NCBI RefSeq assembly: GCF_002102265.1
Contig: NZ_LQPG01000004.1
Location: 1 to 60,985, forward strand
Source of the DNA: Mycolicibacter longobardus
GTDB lineage: Bacteria; Actinomycetota; Actinomycetes; Mycobacteriales; Mycobacteriaceae
Reading direction: 5' to 3'
DNA length: 60,985 nucleotides
Shown here: in pieces, positions 28,663 to 38,513 of the stretch
How the letters are laid out: the number at the start of each line of letters is the position of its first letter
Numbering within the stretch: position 1 is the first letter of the stretch
Made by a program: the position numbers and the translations under genes
Notes under the pieces: model-generated
The model's input: the letters and a program-made list of their open reading frames with translations, nothing else
The model's database searches: none
Told to the model about the DNA's origin: nothing

Positions 28663-29049
28663 CTATTGGCGCTCGGTGGGGCGGCCGGTGACGCGCCGTC
28701 CCAGTTTGGAGATCCCCGGCAGACCGGACAGCGCCTTATAGACGTCGTTACCGGTTGCCACCAGTGCCTCCAGTTGCGGCAGAACACGATCCATCGTGGC
28801 AAGCATGGGGTCGGCGAGCGCCAGGTAGCGCTCGGTTCGGTCGATCGTGGTGTTGAGTCGCTCGATCGTGCTGGCCAGGTTCTCCACCAGGCTCGGCAGC
28901 TCCGCGGCGATCTTCGCCGTGGCGGGCGGTACTCGCATCGCGGCGTTGGCGGCTGCCTGGGCCGTGTCCAGGGCGGTCTGGGCGGTGTCCAGGGCTGCCT
29001 TGGAGGCGGACTTGATGTCTGCCGGACTCGGAACCTTCGGGTTCGCCAT
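28663..29049 (-). CDS. Hypothetical alpha-helical protein
   Basis: 128 residues, Ala/Leu rich and probably all helical, with a heptad-like stretch from about 14 to 95 (SASKAALDTAQTALDTAQ and the following ENLASTIERLNTTIDRTERY) that may form a coiled coil. No signal peptide, no catalytic motif. I use the ATG at 29049. It sits between fecB2 (9 bases) and oplA (33 bases), hence is part of the operon. I do not recognise the family and find no M. tuberculosis equivalent at this place. Confidence 0.72.
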   Translation of the reverse strand: MANPKVPSPADIKSASKAALDTAQTALDTAQAAANAAMRVPPATAKIAAELPSLVENLASTIERLNTTIDRTERYLALADPMLATMDRVLPQLEALVATGNDVYKALSGLPGISKLGRRVTGRPTERQ

Positions 29050-29082
29050 GGTGTACAACTCTGCCCTACACCAACGGTGTTG

Positions 29083-32000
29083 TCAGCCGTATCCGCCGCC
29101 GCCGGGGGTTTCGATCACCAGCACATCGCCGGGACCGACGTCGGTGGAATCGCAGCCGGCCAGTTCGGTGACCGTGCCGTCAGCGCGTTGCACCCGGTTG
29201 TGCCCGAGCGCCCCGGGGCTGCCCCCGGCCATGCCGTAGGGCGCAACGCGCCGGTGTCCGGTCAGCACGCTGACCGTCATCGGCTCGCGGAACTCCAGCC
29301 GGCGCAGACCGCCGTCGCCGCCGTGCCAGCGGCCGGCCCCGCCACTGCCTTGCCGGATTGTGAACTCGCGTAACAACACCGGGAAACGCATCTCCAGCAC
29401 CTCGGGATCGGTGAGCCGCGAGTTGGTCATGTGGGTCTGCACCACCGAAGCGCCGTCGAAACCGTCACCGGCGCCGGACCCGGAGCCGAGCGTCTCGTAG
29501 TACTGGTGGTCGGCGTTGCCGAACGTGACGTTGTTCATCGTTCCCGCTCCCTCGGCCTGCACACCCAGCGCGGCCAGCAATGCCCCGGTGATCGCCTGGG
29601 AGGTCTCGACATTGCCGGCCACCACCGCGGCCGGATGGGTCGGCGACAGCATGGTCGCGTCCGGGATCGTGATGTGCAGGGGGCGCAGGCAACCGTCGTT
29701 GATCGGGATGTCGTCGGCTACCAGGGTGCGGAACACGTAGAGCGCCGCGGCGGTGGCCACCGCCGACGGCGCATTGAAGTTCGTCGCCAACTGAGGCGAG
29801 GTTCCTTCGAAATCGATGGTGGCACTCCGCGCTGCGCGGTCGACGGTCACCCGTACCGCGATCACCGCACCCGAGTCCATCTGGTAGCGGTACTCGCCGT
29901 CGCCGAGGGAGTCGATGACGCGCCGCACCGCCTCCTCGGCGTTGTCCTGAACGTGGCGCATGTAGGCCTGCACCACATCCAGCCCGAAATGGGAGATCAT
30001 CGCCCGGATCTCGTCGATCCCCTTCTGGTTGGCCGCGATCTGGGCGCGCAGGTCGGCGAGGTTGGTGTCGGGGCTGCGAGAGGGGAACCGCGCCCCGGTG
30101 AGCAGTTCCCGGGTCTGCGCCTCACGGAAGTGGCCGTCGTCGACCAGCAGCCAGTTGTCGAACAGCACGCCTTCCTCGTCGACAGTCCGGCTGTCGGCAG
30201 GCATGGAACCGGGTGTGGTTCCGCCGATTTCGGCGTGGTGGCCGCGGGATGCCACAAAGAACAGGACCGGGTCACCGGGGCTCGCCGACTCGGCGTACAC
30301 CGGCGTGACAACGGTGATATCCGGTAGATGGGTGCCGCCGTGGTACGGGTCGTTGACCGCGTAGACCTGGCCGGGCCGCAGCTGTCCGGCCCGCCTGGCG
30401 ATCACCTCCTTGACGGTGGCGCCCATCGAACCCAGGTGGACCGGGATGTGCGGCGCGTTGGCCACCAGGTTGCCCTCCGCATCGAACAGCGCGCAGGAGA
30501 AGTCCAGCCGCTCACGGATATTCACCGACTGGGCAGTGGCCTCCAACCGGGTGCCCATCTGTTCGGCGATGGCCATGAACAGATTGTTGAAGATCTCCAG
30601 CAGCACCGGGTCGGCCGCGGTACCGGCGTCGTCCGGCGCAGCCGCGGTCGTGCGTCGCAGCACCAGCTGTCCATCGGTGGTCAGGCCGGCCTGCCAGCCG
30701 TCGTCGACGACGGTGGTGGCGTTGTCCTCGGCGATGATGGCCGGCCCGGTGATGACGGCGTCCGGCGTGATGGACTCCCGCCGGTGCAGCAGCGCTTCCC
30801 GCCAGGCGCCACCGCTGTAGAGCCGGACGACTTCGCTCGGGTGAGTGACGTCGGCGTCACCGCCCCGGCGGCACAGCTCGGGTTGCTCGGTGAGCCCGGT
30901 CGCCTCGACCGAGACCGCTTCGGCGATCAGTGGGCGCTCCATCAGGAACGAGTACATGTTCCGGTGGACGTTCTCGAAGGCCGTCGTCATCTCGGTGAGG
31001 CCGGCAAGCTCGACTGGAATCGAGGTGTCGGTGCCCTGATAGCGAAGGTGTACCCGACGTGCCGCCCGGGTTCGGTCGGCCGGAATGTCCTGGGCGGCAA
31101 GCTCGGCGCGAGCCTGATGCTCGAGATCGTCGGCAACCTCGCCCAGCTCGGCGAGAACGGCCGATTCCAGCTGAACCTCTGTCGCCCGCTCGCGTATCAC
31201 GGTGGTGTCGGCCAACCCGATGCCCAGGGCCGAGAGCACGCCCGCCATCGGCGGCACCAGCACCGTGCGGATGCCGAGCTCGTCAGCGACCGCGCACGCG
31301 TGCTGTCCGCCGGCGCCGCCGAAGGTGGTCAGCGCGTAGCGGGTGATGTCGTGGCCCTTCTGCACCGAGATCTTCTTGACCGCGTTGGCCATGTTTGCCA
31401 CGGCGATGCGCAGGAACCCTTCGGCAACCTGCTCGGGGGCGCGGTCATCACCGGTGGCCGAACAGATTTCGGCGGCGAGCTCGGCGAAGGACCGTCGCAC
31501 CGCCGTCGCATCCAACGGCTGGTCACCGGCCGGTCCGAACACCGAGGGGAAGTGCGCCGGCTGGATGCGCCCGAGCATCACGTTGGCATCGGTGACGGTC
31601 AGCGGCCCGCCGCGCCGGTAGCAGGCCGGGCCCGGGTCGGCGCCCGCGGACTCCGGCCCCACCCGGTACCGGCTGCCGTCGAAGTGCAGGATCGATCCGC
31701 CGCCGGCGGCGACGGTGTGGATGTGCAGCATCGGGGCCCGTAGCCGCACCCCGGCGACCTCGGTGGTGAAAACCCGCTCGTAGCCGCCTGAGGCAGCGCT
31801 GTAATGCGAAACGTCGGTGGAGGTTCCGCCCATGTCGAACCCGATCACCGAGTCGAAGCCGGCCAGTGCCGACATCCGCACCATGCCGACGATTCCGCCG
31901 GCCGGCCCGGACAGGATCGCGTCCTTGCCACGGAAGTGATCGGCCGCCGCGAGCCCGCCGTTGGACTGCATGAACATCAGTCGCACACCGCTGAGCTGAT

Positions 32001-32682
32001 CGGCCACCTGTGCCACATAGCGCCGCAACACCGGTGACAGGTAGGCGTCGACGACGGCGGTGTCGCCGCGTGGAACCAGCTTCGGCAGCGGGCTTACCTC
32101 ACCCGACAGCGAGACCTGGGTGAAGCCGACCTGTTCGGCCAGGGCACCGATCGCCTTCTCGTGCGCGGGATTGCGATAGCTGTGCAGGCACACCACCGCG
32201 CACGCGCGGATGCCGTCGGCGTGGGCGGCGCGCAGCTGTTCGGCCAGGGCCGCCAGATCCGGCGCACGCAGCACAGTCCCGTCGGCGGTGATGCGTTCGT
32301 CGACCTCGACGGTGCGTTCGTAGAGCTGCTCGGGCAACACGATGTGCCGGTCGAAGATACGCGGCCGATTCTGGTAGGCGATGCGCAGCGCGTCGCCGAA
32401 ACCACGGGTGATGACCAGCAGGGTGCGCTCGCCGGCGCGTTCCAGCAGGGCGTTGGTGGCCACCGTCGTGCCCATCCGTACCGCATCGATGAGCCCGGCC
32501 GGAATCGGTGCGTCATCGGTGATCTGCAACAGGGCCCGGATGCCGGCCACCGCCGCGTCCCGGTAGCGCGCCGGGTTCTCCGAGAGCAGCTTGTGAGTGA
32601 ACAGGTGTCCGTCCGGGCGGCGCGCCACGATGTCGGTGAACGTGCCGCCCCGGTCGATCCAGAACTGCCATTTAGCCGACAC
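29083..32682 (-). CDS. oplA: ATP-dependent 5-oxoprolinase OplA (HyuA-HyuB fusion)
   Basis: 1199 residues, a full-length fused oxoprolinase like Rv0266c. The hydantoinase A half (about 1-680) begins [19 protein letters not shown] and has [14 protein letters not shown]. The hydantoinase B half (about 700-1199) has [37 protein letters not shown] and [16 protein letters not shown] text ([19 protein letters not shown]). It hydrolyses 5-oxoproline to glutamate with ATP. GTG at 32682 lies inside the end of the upstream regulator, an 11-base overlap. Confidence 0.94.
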   Translation of the reverse strand: MSAKWQFWIDRGGTFTDIVARRPDGHLFTHKLLSENPARYRDAAVAGIRALLQITDDAPIPAGLIDAVRMGTTVATNALLERAGERTLLVITRGFGDALRIAYQNRPRIFDRHIVLPEQLYERTVEVDERITADGTVLRAPDLAALAEQLRAAHADGIRACAVVCLHSYRNPAHEKAIGALAEQVGFTQVSLSGEVSPLPKLVPRGDTAVVDAYLSPVLRRYVAQVADQLSGVRLMFMQSNGGLAAADHFRGKDAILSGPAGGIVGMVRMSALAGFDSVIGFDMGGTSTDVSHYSAASGGYERVFTTEVAGVRLRAPMLHIHTVAAGGGSILHFDGSRYRVGPESAGADPGPACYRRGGPLTVTDANVMLGRIQPAHFPSVFGPAGDQPLDATAVRRSFAELAAEICSATGDDRAPEQVAEGFLRIAVANMANAVKKISVQKGHDITRYALTTFGGAGGQHACAVADELGIRTVLVPPMAGVLSALGIGLADTTVIRERATEVQLESAVLAELGEVADDLEHQARAELAAQDIPADRTRAARRVHLRYQGTDTSIPVELAGLTEMTTAFENVHRNMYSFLMERPLIAEAVSVEATGLTEQPELCRRGGDADVTHPSEVVRLYSGGAWREALLHRRESITPDAVITGPAIIAEDNATTVVDDGWQAGLTTDGQLVLRRTTAAAPDDAGTAADPVLLEIFNNLFMAIAEQMGTRLEATAQSVNIRERLDFSCALFDAEGNLVANAPHIPVHLGSMGATVKEVIARRAGQLRPGQVYAVNDPYHGGTHLPDITVVTPVYAESASPGDPVLFFVASRGHHAEIGGTTPGSMPADSRTVDEEGVLFDNWLLVDDGHFREAQTRELLTGARFPSRSPDTNLADLRAQIAANQKGIDEIRAMISHFGLDVVQAYMRHVQDNAEEAVRRVIDSLGDGEYRYQMDSGAVIAVRVTVDRAARSATIDFEGTSPQLATNFNAPSAVATAAALYVFRTLVADDIPINDGCLRPLHITIPDATMLSPTHPAAVVAGNVETSQAITGALLAALGVQAEGAGTMNNVTFGNADHQYYETLGSGSGAGDGFDGASVVQTHMTNSRLTDPEVLEMRFPVLLREFTIRQGSGGAGRWHGGDGGLRRLEFREPMTVSVLTGHRRVAPYGMAGGSPGALGHNRVQRADGTVTELAGCDSTDVGPGDVLVIETPGGGGYG

Positions 32683-33550
32683 GGGTCACATTCTGCTTGG
32701 TAATCAGGGAGACCGCGAAGTCGGCGTAGCTGCGCGCCGTTTCTTCGGGTGTTCGCGGTCCGGCCGCGTTGAACCACTGCGGCAACGATGTACACATCGT
32801 GGTGATGGCGCGTCCGGCGATCCGGCGGTCCAGAACGTCGCTGCCATCGACGTCTCCCTCTCGCGATGCGCGGGAGATGGCATCGTCGAGTATGTGCTGC
32901 AGTTGGTTTCGCGAGTCGGCGATACGTTGCCGATTCGCCGCGGTGAGACTGCGCATCTCGCTGGCTCCGATGAATGCCAGCTTCTGGCGGTGGGTGTGGA
33001 AAAGCGCCAGGGCTTCAACGATGAGCCGCACCTCGCCAAGCCCGGTTTGAGCGTCGTTGCGTGCGGCGTTGACGCGCCAGTGCAGTTCGGTCATGGTCAG
33101 ATCCAGTATCGCCACCAGCAGCGTCTGCTTGTCGGGGTAGTGGTGGTAGATGCCGGGAACGCTCATGCCCGCGCGGGCGGCCAGGTCCCGCATCGTGCTG
33201 CCGTGGTACCCGGTTTCGACAAAGGCATCGATGGCCGCGCTCAGGACGCCATCGAGGACCAGTGGCGGAAAGGTCCGCCAGTCGCGGCCCGATCCCCGGG
33301 CTTCGGCTCGGAGATCTCCCGGGGAGGGTGCCGGTGCGGGGATGGCGCCCGACAGGATCTGGGCCGCCGTCACGCCCAGCACCGCGGCGCATGCCTGCAG
33401 CCGGGTGACCGAGACCCCGGTCTTGCCGTTTTCCATCGCGCTCACGGTCGCCGGGCTGACCCGCAGGCTCTGCGCGAGATCGCGGACCGTCAGGCCCCGG
33501 GCCCGGCGGGCCGCGCGGATCGCACTGCCGCATTCGGGTGGTCCGGCCAC
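32672..33550 (-). CDS. Fusion regulator: XRE-type HTH plus TetR-family repressor
   Basis: 292 residues with two DNA-binding domains. Residues about 8-65 are an XRE helix-turn-helix ([24 protein letters not shown]). Residues about 90-290 are a complete TetR protein with its own HTH ([21 protein letters not shown]) and ligand domain. The ribosome site AAGGAG places the start at the GTG at 33550, six bases away, rather than at a TTG at 33556. It overlaps oplA and is divergent from the acyl-CoA dehydrogenase gene, with a palindrome between. It may control both sides. Confidence 0.85.
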   Translation of the reverse strand: MAGPPECGSAIRAARRARGLTVRDLAQSLRVSPATVSAMENGKTGVSVTRLQACAAVLGVTAAQILSGAIPAPAPSPGDLRAEARGSGRDWRTFPPLVLDGVLSAAIDAFVETGYHGSTMRDLAARAGMSVPGIYHHYPDKQTLLVAILDLTMTELHWRVNAARNDAQTGLGEVRLIVEALALFHTHRQKLAFIGASEMRSLTAANRQRIADSRNQLQHILDDAISRASREGDVDGSDVLDRRIAGRAITTMCTSLPQWFNAAGPRTPEETARSYADFAVSLITKQNVTRVG

Positions 33551-33567
33551 GGCCAACTCCTTGTAGT

Positions 33568-33584
33568 GTTCAGGAATACTGAAC
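33568..33584. promoter_or_regulatory. Operator candidate for the XRE-TetR regulator
   Basis: GTTCAG-GAATA-CTGAAC is a perfect 6+5+6 inverted repeat, 18 bases upstream of the regulator start and between it and the divergent catabolic operon. Autoregulation plus control of the 33.6 kb cluster is the likely role. Confidence 0.6.
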
Positions 33585-33674
33585 TATTTTGACGGAAAAT
33601 GTCGTGCTGTGCCACAGTCCGTATTGTTCGGGCCGAGCGATCGGTCGGGTAGATGCGAACCTGATTGGGGTGAC

Positions 33675-34886
33675 ATGGCGATCGAGTTGAGCTACTCGCC
33701 GGAAGTCTCGGAGCTCGTCGAAAAGACGCGGGCATTCGTCGATGAAGTGGTGCTGCCGGTCGAGGATCGCTACGGCGGAGACATCGCGGCCGCGGGCGGC
33801 GACGCCGCGGTGCAGGAACTGCAGGCGGCGGCGCGCCGTGCCGGTGTGTTCGCGCCGCATGCTCCGGTCGAATACGGCGGGCTGGGTCTGAACATGTCCG
33901 ACCGGGCGCCGGTATTCGAGGCCGCCGGCTACTCGCTGTTCGGTCCCGCCGCGGTCAACATCGCCGCCCCGGATGAGGGCAACGTGCATCTGCTGGCGGA
34001 GGTGGCCAGCCCCGAGCAGAAAGCCCGCTACCTCGCGCCCCTGGCGGCCGGCGACGTTCGGTCCGCCTTCGCGATGACCGAACCCGCCCCGGGTGCGGGC
34101 TCGGATCCGGCCGCGCTGACGACCAGGGCCGAACAGCGGTCCGGGGACTGGTACATCACCGGCCGCAAGTGGTACATCACCGGTGCCGACGGCGCCGCGT
34201 TCTTCATCGTCATGGCCAGAACCTCCGGGGACGCCGGACAACGCGGCGGCGCCACCATGTTCCTGGTCCCCGCCGACACCGCCGGCCTGACCGTCGGCCG
34301 GCACATCCCGACGCTGGACCGGTCGATGGTGGGCGGCCACTGTGAGGTGTTCTTCGAGGATGTGCGGGTTCCCGCCGACGCGGTGCTCGGCGAGGTGGAC
34401 CGCGGCTTCGAGTACGCCCAGGTCCGTCTGGGGCCTGCGCGCATGACGCACGTGATGCGATGGCTGGGCGCCGCGCGTCGGGGTCACGACACCGCCCTGT
34501 CCCACGTCGTGCAGCGCCAGGCGTTCGGCTCGGCGCTCGGCGATCTGGGCATGATCCAGAACATGGTGGCAGACAACGAGATCGACATCGCGGCCACTCG
34601 AGCGCTGCTGGTGCGGGCGTGCTGGGAACTGGATCAGGGCAGCAATGCCGGGGATGCGACATCGATCGCCAAGACCTTCGCCGCCGAGGCGATCTTCCGC
34701 ATCGTCGACCGCAGCGTGCAGATGTGCGGTGCGCTGGGCGTCACCGAGGATCTGCCCCCCGCGCGACTGTCCCGCGAAGTGCGGCCGTTCCGGGTGTACG
34801 ACGGGCCGTCGGAAGTGCACCGCTGGGCCATCGCCAAGCGGAGGGTCGGGGCGGCGCGGCGAGCACTCAAGGACGCCCCGCGGTGA
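33675..34886 (+). CDS. Acyl-CoA dehydrogenase, ACAD10/11-like
   Basis: 403 residues. FAD-dependent acyl-CoA dehydrogenase fold with FAMTEPAPGAGSDP and the C-terminal VYDGPSEVHRWAIAKR, a DGPSEVH form seen in ACAD10/ACAD11-type enzymes rather than the YEGT form. ATG at 33675 preceded by GGGGTGA; the frame is open upstream but into the operator. The TGA overlaps the GTG of a phosphotransferase gene. In mammals these two domains are fused in ACAD10/11, and in Pseudomonas putida LvaA/LvaC act together on 4-hydroxyacyl-CoAs. Confidence 0.88.
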   Translation: MAIELSYSPEVSELVEKTRAFVDEVVLPVEDRYGGDIAAAGGDAAVQELQAAARRAGVFAPHAPVEYGGLGLNMSDRAPVFEAAGYSLFGPAAVNIAAPDEGNVHLLAEVASPEQKARYLAPLAAGDVRSAFAMTEPAPGAGSDPAALTTRAEQRSGDWYITGRKWYITGADGAAFFIVMARTSGDAGQRGGATMFLVPADTAGLTVGRHIPTLDRSMVGGHCEVFFEDVRVPADAVLGEVDRGFEYAQVRLGPARMTHVMRWLGAARRGHDTALSHVVQRQAFGSALGDLGMIQNMVADNEIDIAATRALLVRACWELDQGSNAGDATSIAKTFAAEAIFRIVDRSVQMCGALGVTEDLPPARLSREVRPFRVYDGPSEVHRWAIAKRRVGAARRALKDAPR

Positions 34887-35914
34887 CGGTCGAAGGCCTG
34901 GATCCGGTTGCCCTGCGGCAGTACCTCGTCGCTCACGACGTTCCGGTTGCCGGTGAACTCGTCGTCGAACTGATTGCCGGTGGCCGCTCGAATCTCACCT
35001 TCAAGGTCAGCGACGAGTCCTCGGCGTGGGTGGTTCGCCGGCCCCCGCTCGGCGGTCTCACCCCGTCGGCCCACGACGTGGGGCGCGAATTCGTGGTCAC
35101 CGAAAAGCTCTACGGCACCGGCGTGCCGATCGCCCGGCCCATTGCACTGGATGCCGACGGTGTGGTGTGCGGTATGCCGTTGACCGTGACCGAGTTCGTG
35201 ACCGGACGGGTCTACCGGCACAAGGACGATCTGGACGCGCTGTCGGATGAGGAGCTGGGCGCCAACGCCGCGGCGTTGGTGCGGGTGCTGGTGGATCTGC
35301 ACGCGGTCGACTACCGCGCCGTCGGGCTGGAGGCATTCGGCCGGCCGGCGGGTTTCCTGGAGCGCCAGGTGCGGCTGTGGGCACGCCAGTGGGATCTGGT
35401 CAAGACCCGCCCGAGCGACGACGCGTTGACCGACGACGTGGCGGGGCTGGCCGCGGCGCTGGCCGACGCCATTCCGCAGACATCGGAGTCATCGGTGGTG
35501 CACGGCGACTTCCGTATCGACAACACCATCTGCGATGCCGAGCAGGCAGATGTCGTCCGGGCAGTCGTGGACTGGGAGCTTTCCACTCTCGGTGATCCGC
35601 TCACCGACATCGCCCTGATGTGCGCCTACCGATCGCCTGCCTTCGACCTCGTGTTCGGTCACCCCGCCGCATGGACCAGTGATCGACTGCCGTCGGCCGA
35701 TACTCTCGCCGAGGAATACGCACGGCTGTCGGGCCGCGACCTGGGTGACTGGAACTTCTATTTGGCGCTGGCGAACTTCAAGATCGGCGTGATCGCCGAG
35801 GGAATCACCCACCGGGCCCTGCACGGCGCCGGTGACGTGCAGAACGCCGGTGCGGCGGCAGAGGCTGCGCCGGAGTTCATCGCCGCGGCACGAAATGCGT
35901 TGAAGCGAAAGTGA
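34883..35914 (+). CDS. Phosphotransferase family protein (APH-like kinase, ACAD11/LvaA type)
   Basis: 343 residues of the aminoglycoside-phosphotransferase/choline-kinase fold. The catalytic loop is VVHGDFRIDN (HGD 207-209, N214) and the metal-binding aspartate is D230 in VVDWELSTLGDP. An N-terminal GGRSNLTFKV and RRPP pattern matches the kinase domain of ACAD10/11. The likely role is phosphorylation of a hydroxyacyl-CoA to help elimination, not drug resistance. GTGA overlap with the upstream dehydrogenase. Confidence 0.87.
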   Translation: MTVEGLDPVALRQYLVAHDVPVAGELVVELIAGGRSNLTFKVSDESSAWVVRRPPLGGLTPSAHDVGREFVVTEKLYGTGVPIARPIALDADGVVCGMPLTVTEFVTGRVYRHKDDLDALSDEELGANAAALVRVLVDLHAVDYRAVGLEAFGRPAGFLERQVRLWARQWDLVKTRPSDDALTDDVAGLAAALADAIPQTSESSVVHGDFRIDNTICDAEQADVVRAVVDWELSTLGDPLTDIALMCAYRSPAFDLVFGHPAAWTSDRLPSADTLAEEYARLSGRDLGDWNFYLALANFKIGVIAEGITHRALHGAGDVQNAGAAAEAAPEFIAAARNALKRK

Positions 35915-35936
35915 TAAGTCGAGAAAGGTGAGTCGG

Positions 35937-36698
35937 GTGAGCGTACTGGACAGGTTCCGCATGGACGGCAAGGTCGCCGTGGTGACCGGGGCGTCCTCGG
36001 GCCTGGGCGTCTACTTCGCCCGGGCTTTCGCCGAGGCCGGCGCTGATGTCGTGCTGGCGGCGCGGCGGGTGGAGAAGCTCGCGCAGGCAGCCGAGCTCGT
36101 CACCGGCACCGGACGCGCAGCCCTGCCGGTGGCCACCGATGTCGCCGACCCGGCGGCGGCCACCCGAATGGTGGAGGCGGCGATCGAGCGGTTCGGGCGT
36201 GTCGATGTGTTGATCAACAACGCCGGTATCGGAACGGCGCACCCCGCCACCCGGGAGACCCCCGAGCAGTTCCGCGAGGTGATCGACATCAACCTCAACG
36301 GGGCGTACTGGGCCGCACAGGCCTGCGGACGGGTGATGGGGCCGGGTTCCTCGATCGTCAACATCTCCAGCGTCCTGGGCCTGACCACGGCCGGGCTGCC
36401 GCAGGCCGCCTACGCCGCCAGCAAGGCCGGGCTGATCGGTCTGACGCGAGATCTGGCTCAGCAGTGGGGGAGCCGAAAAGGCATCCGGGTCAACGCGATC
36501 GCACCCGGGTTCTTCCAATCGGAGATGACCGACCAGTACCGTCCGGGCTACCTGGACAGCATCTCCCACCGCATCGTGCTGGGCCGCATGGGAGATCCCG
36601 AAGAACTGGCGGCCACCGCGGTGTGGCTGGCCTCGGATGCCGGCGGCTACGTCACCGGACAGACCATCGCGGTTGACGGCGGCTTCACGATCAACTGA
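35937..36698 (+). CDS. Short-chain dehydrogenase/reductase
   Basis: 253 residues of classical SDR type: TGASSGLG (17-24), NNAG (95-98), S144/S145, and Y159-x3-K163. C-terminal SDAGGYVTGQTIAVDGG. It oxidises or reduces a hydroxyl on a catabolic intermediate with NAD(P). I choose the GTG at 35937 because AAAGGTGA precedes it; a GTG at 35928 would add three residues. Third gene of the ACAD-kinase-SDR operon, 22 bases after the kinase. Confidence 0.9.
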   Translation: MSVLDRFRMDGKVAVVTGASSGLGVYFARAFAEAGADVVLAARRVEKLAQAAELVTGTGRAALPVATDVADPAAATRMVEAAIERFGRVDVLINNAGIGTAHPATRETPEQFREVIDINLNGAYWAAQACGRVMGPGSSIVNISSVLGLTTAGLPQAAYAASKAGLIGLTRDLAQQWGSRKGIRVNAIAPGFFQSEMTDQYRPGYLDSISHRIVLGRMGDPEELAATAVWLASDAGGYVTGQTIAVDGGFTIN

Positions 36699-36718
36699 CG
36701 TAGCGATAGCCTCGGCTG

Positions 36719-37852
36719 ATGTTTCCCGAGGCGATCCGGCTGTCCGAGCTGGGTTCCGGTGCCGACGCGGTATTGCGGATCGTCGCGCATTTCGACGCGC
36801 TGGTCGAGTCGAGTGCCGACGCCGAGGCGGTGGTCCGATCAGCCGAGGCGGTCGCCCAATGCCCGGTGGCCGTGCGGTGGGTGTCGGCGACCGAACCGGA
36901 GGTTCAGCGAGGCTCGACGAAGGAGAGGCGAAGCTGGGACCGCCGTATGAACCCCGAGGTTCGGTTGGAACGCGCCGGCGGCGCAGCGCATCCGCTCGAT
37001 GAGGTACTGATCGACCGGGTGCGCCACGCGCTGCGAATGACGGCTTCCCGGGTGGGATCGACCGTGCAGTTGGGCGATCCCGCGCTGTTGGAACTGGTGT
37101 TGTCCGACAACGAATTACCCGCCGAACGGGCCCGCGCGATCCGGCTCTTGGGCCTCGATGAGACCCGCGAGGTCCGAGTGCTGGCGGTGTCGGCCGGATC
37201 GCCGGCCGAGGCGCTGCGCGTCGTCGTACGCGAACTGGGTGACCAACCGATCCGCTCGGTCACGATCGGCGGCGACACGGCGCTGCTGTGCTACAGCTCG
37301 GAGGATGCCCGGACCTTGTCGGACCGCCTGGACGCGGCGATCATCGCGGCGTTCCCGCCGCCGCTGCCCGCGACCACCGGCCGCGGGCCGTGGGTCGGGA
37401 TCGGCGCCAAGACCACCGTGTTCGGGGCGGCCGGGTCCTGGCGGCAGGCGCAACGCGGGCTGCGGTTCGCGTCGTCCACCCACTACGGGCGCAGGGCGGT
37501 CGCCTATGAGCGCCTGAGTGTCCTGGAGCTACTCGCGGACCTGCCGTTGGAGCAGGTGCTGCGGCACCGCGATGTGGCGCGGATCAACGCGATCGCGTCG
37601 AAACCAGCGGGGGCGCACGACGTCGACACCACCGAGGCGTTCTGCGTGCTCGGTTCGCTGCGCCGCACCGCCACCCAGCTGCACCTGCACCACAGCACGG
37701 TGGCGGCGCGCATCGCCCACGTCGAGTCGGCGATGGGCTGGGACCTGGCCGACCCGATCGATCGGTTCACGGCCACCCTGGTGCTCTTCGTGCGCCGTAT
37801 CGCACTGTCGTCGGCCGAACTCTCCGCCACGGAACCGACAAACGTCGGATGA
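36719..37852 (+). CDS. PucR/CdaR-type transcriptional regulator
   Basis: 377 residues. The C-terminal 60 residues are the PucR helix-turn-helix (LRRTATQLHLHHSTVAARIAHVE). The preceding part resembles the GGDEF-like middle domain (WVGIGAKTTVFGAAGSWRQAQRGLRFAS). The N-terminal 130 residues look like a short GAF-like sensor. A 45-bp repeat (36901-36945) encodes residues about 61-76 (QRGSTKERRSWDRR), probably inserted in a surface loop. ATG at 36719, 21 bases after the SDR. It may regulate the operon that follows. Confidence 0.82.
   Translation: MFPEAIRLSELGSGADAVLRIVAHFDALVESSADAEAVVRSAEAVAQCPVAVRWVSATEPEVQRGSTKERRSWDRRMNPEVRLERAGGAAHPLDEVLIDRVRHALRMTASRVGSTVQLGDPALLELVLSDNELPAERARAIRLLGLDETREVRVLAVSAGSPAEALRVVVRELGDQPIRSVTIGGDTALLCYSSEDARTLSDRLDAAIIAAFPPPLPATTGRGPWVGIGAKTTVFGAAGSWRQAQRGLRFASSTHYGRRAVAYERLSVLELLADLPLEQVLRHRDVARINAIASKPAGAHDVDTTEAFCVLGSLRRTATQLHLHHSTVAARIAHVESAMGWDLADPIDRFTATLVLFVRRIALSSAELSATEPTNVG
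36901..36945 (+). repeat. 45-bp dispersed repeat, copy 2 (inside the PucR gene)
   Basis: Matches the reverse complement of 3965-4009 at 44 of 45 positions, with similarity continuing weakly a few bases outwards. It keeps the PucR frame open and encodes a charged patch. It lies between the sensor part and the middle domain. Confidence 0.7.
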
Positions 37853-37900
37853 TATCGGTAATCCAACAGACATATGGCGGATGACCGGGGCAATGGTTGG

Positions 37901-37916
37901 AGTGATGATGATCACT
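37901..37916. promoter_or_regulatory. Palindrome in front of the SnoaL-FadD-KshA operon
   Basis: AGTGAT-GATG-ATCACT is a perfect 16-bp inverted repeat, 34 bases upstream of the GTG at 37950 in the only gap of the right half of the cluster. It is a candidate operator for the adjacent PucR-type or XRE-TetR regulator. Confidence 0.5.
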
Positions 37917-37949
37917 GGACCCGCTCAACCGATACGAGGAGTTTGAATC

Positions 37950-38513
37950 GTGGCCGTCATCGACCCCAGCCGGACCTGGGCACCCTTGGAGGAGCGGTTG
38001 GCCGCAACCACCGATGAGCGGCACCGGGCCAATCTCGAAGTGGTGATCGACCACATGAAGGGTGAGGCCGCGCCGGACCTCGACCAGGTGATGGGGACGC
38101 TGAGCGCGGAGCCGGACTACCACTTCTGGATGAGCGGTCAGGATGTCGGTCCGAAGACGACCGACGGGGTGCGCGGCTACTACACCGCCTTCATGGGGAC
38201 CCGCACCAATGTGTTGGAGTTCGAGATCGACCGGCTGGTCGTCGACGACGACTGCGTGGTGACCGAGGGCAACATGAAGCAGCTCTACCCGGGTCCCCAG
38301 ACCGCCATCCTCGGGATCGAAGTCGACGACGCGGACGCCGACTACCTGGTGGTGTACCGGCAGGTGCTGCTGTGGCCGATCGACGAGCACGGCAAGATCG
38401 TCGGTGAGGACTCCTACTTCGCCGGCGTGCGCAGCGTGACGAAGGTGGCCGCCGACGACCTTCCGCAGCAATACATCGATCTCGTTCACACGCCTGCGGC
38501 GAATGCGTACTGA
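37950..38513 (+). CDS. SnoaL/NTF2-like protein
   Basis: 187 residues with an NTF2-like cone fold suggested by LDQVMGTLSAEPDYHFW, DGVRGYYTAFMGTRTN and the strand-rich second half (FEIDRLVVDDDCVVTEG, ADYLVVYRQVLLWPID). Members include ketosteroid isomerases and polyketide cyclases, which fits the steroid-like context, but no catalytic pair can be assigned. GTG at 37950 with GAGGAG upstream. Its end overlaps the next start by 11 bases, so the two are coupled. Confidence 0.72.
   Translation: MAVIDPSRTWAPLEERLAATTDERHRANLEVVIDHMKGEAAPDLDQVMGTLSAEPDYHFWMSGQDVGPKTTDGVRGYYTAFMGTRTNVLEFEIDRLVVDDDCVVTEGNMKQLYPGPQTAILGIEVDDADADYLVVYRQVLLWPIDEHGKIVGEDSYFAGVRSVTKVAADDLPQQYIDLVHTPAANAY

Noticed and set aside
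33557..33674. A KstR/KstR2 site in the steroid-like cluster promoter
   Set aside because: No TnnAACnnGTTnnA match was found here or at 37853-37949. The palindromes seen are of other types.
34883..35914. The APH-fold gene as an aminoglycoside resistance gene
   Set aside because: Text and context match ACAD10/11-type hydroxyacyl kinases. It is embedded in a catabolic operon with an acyl-CoA dehydrogenase.
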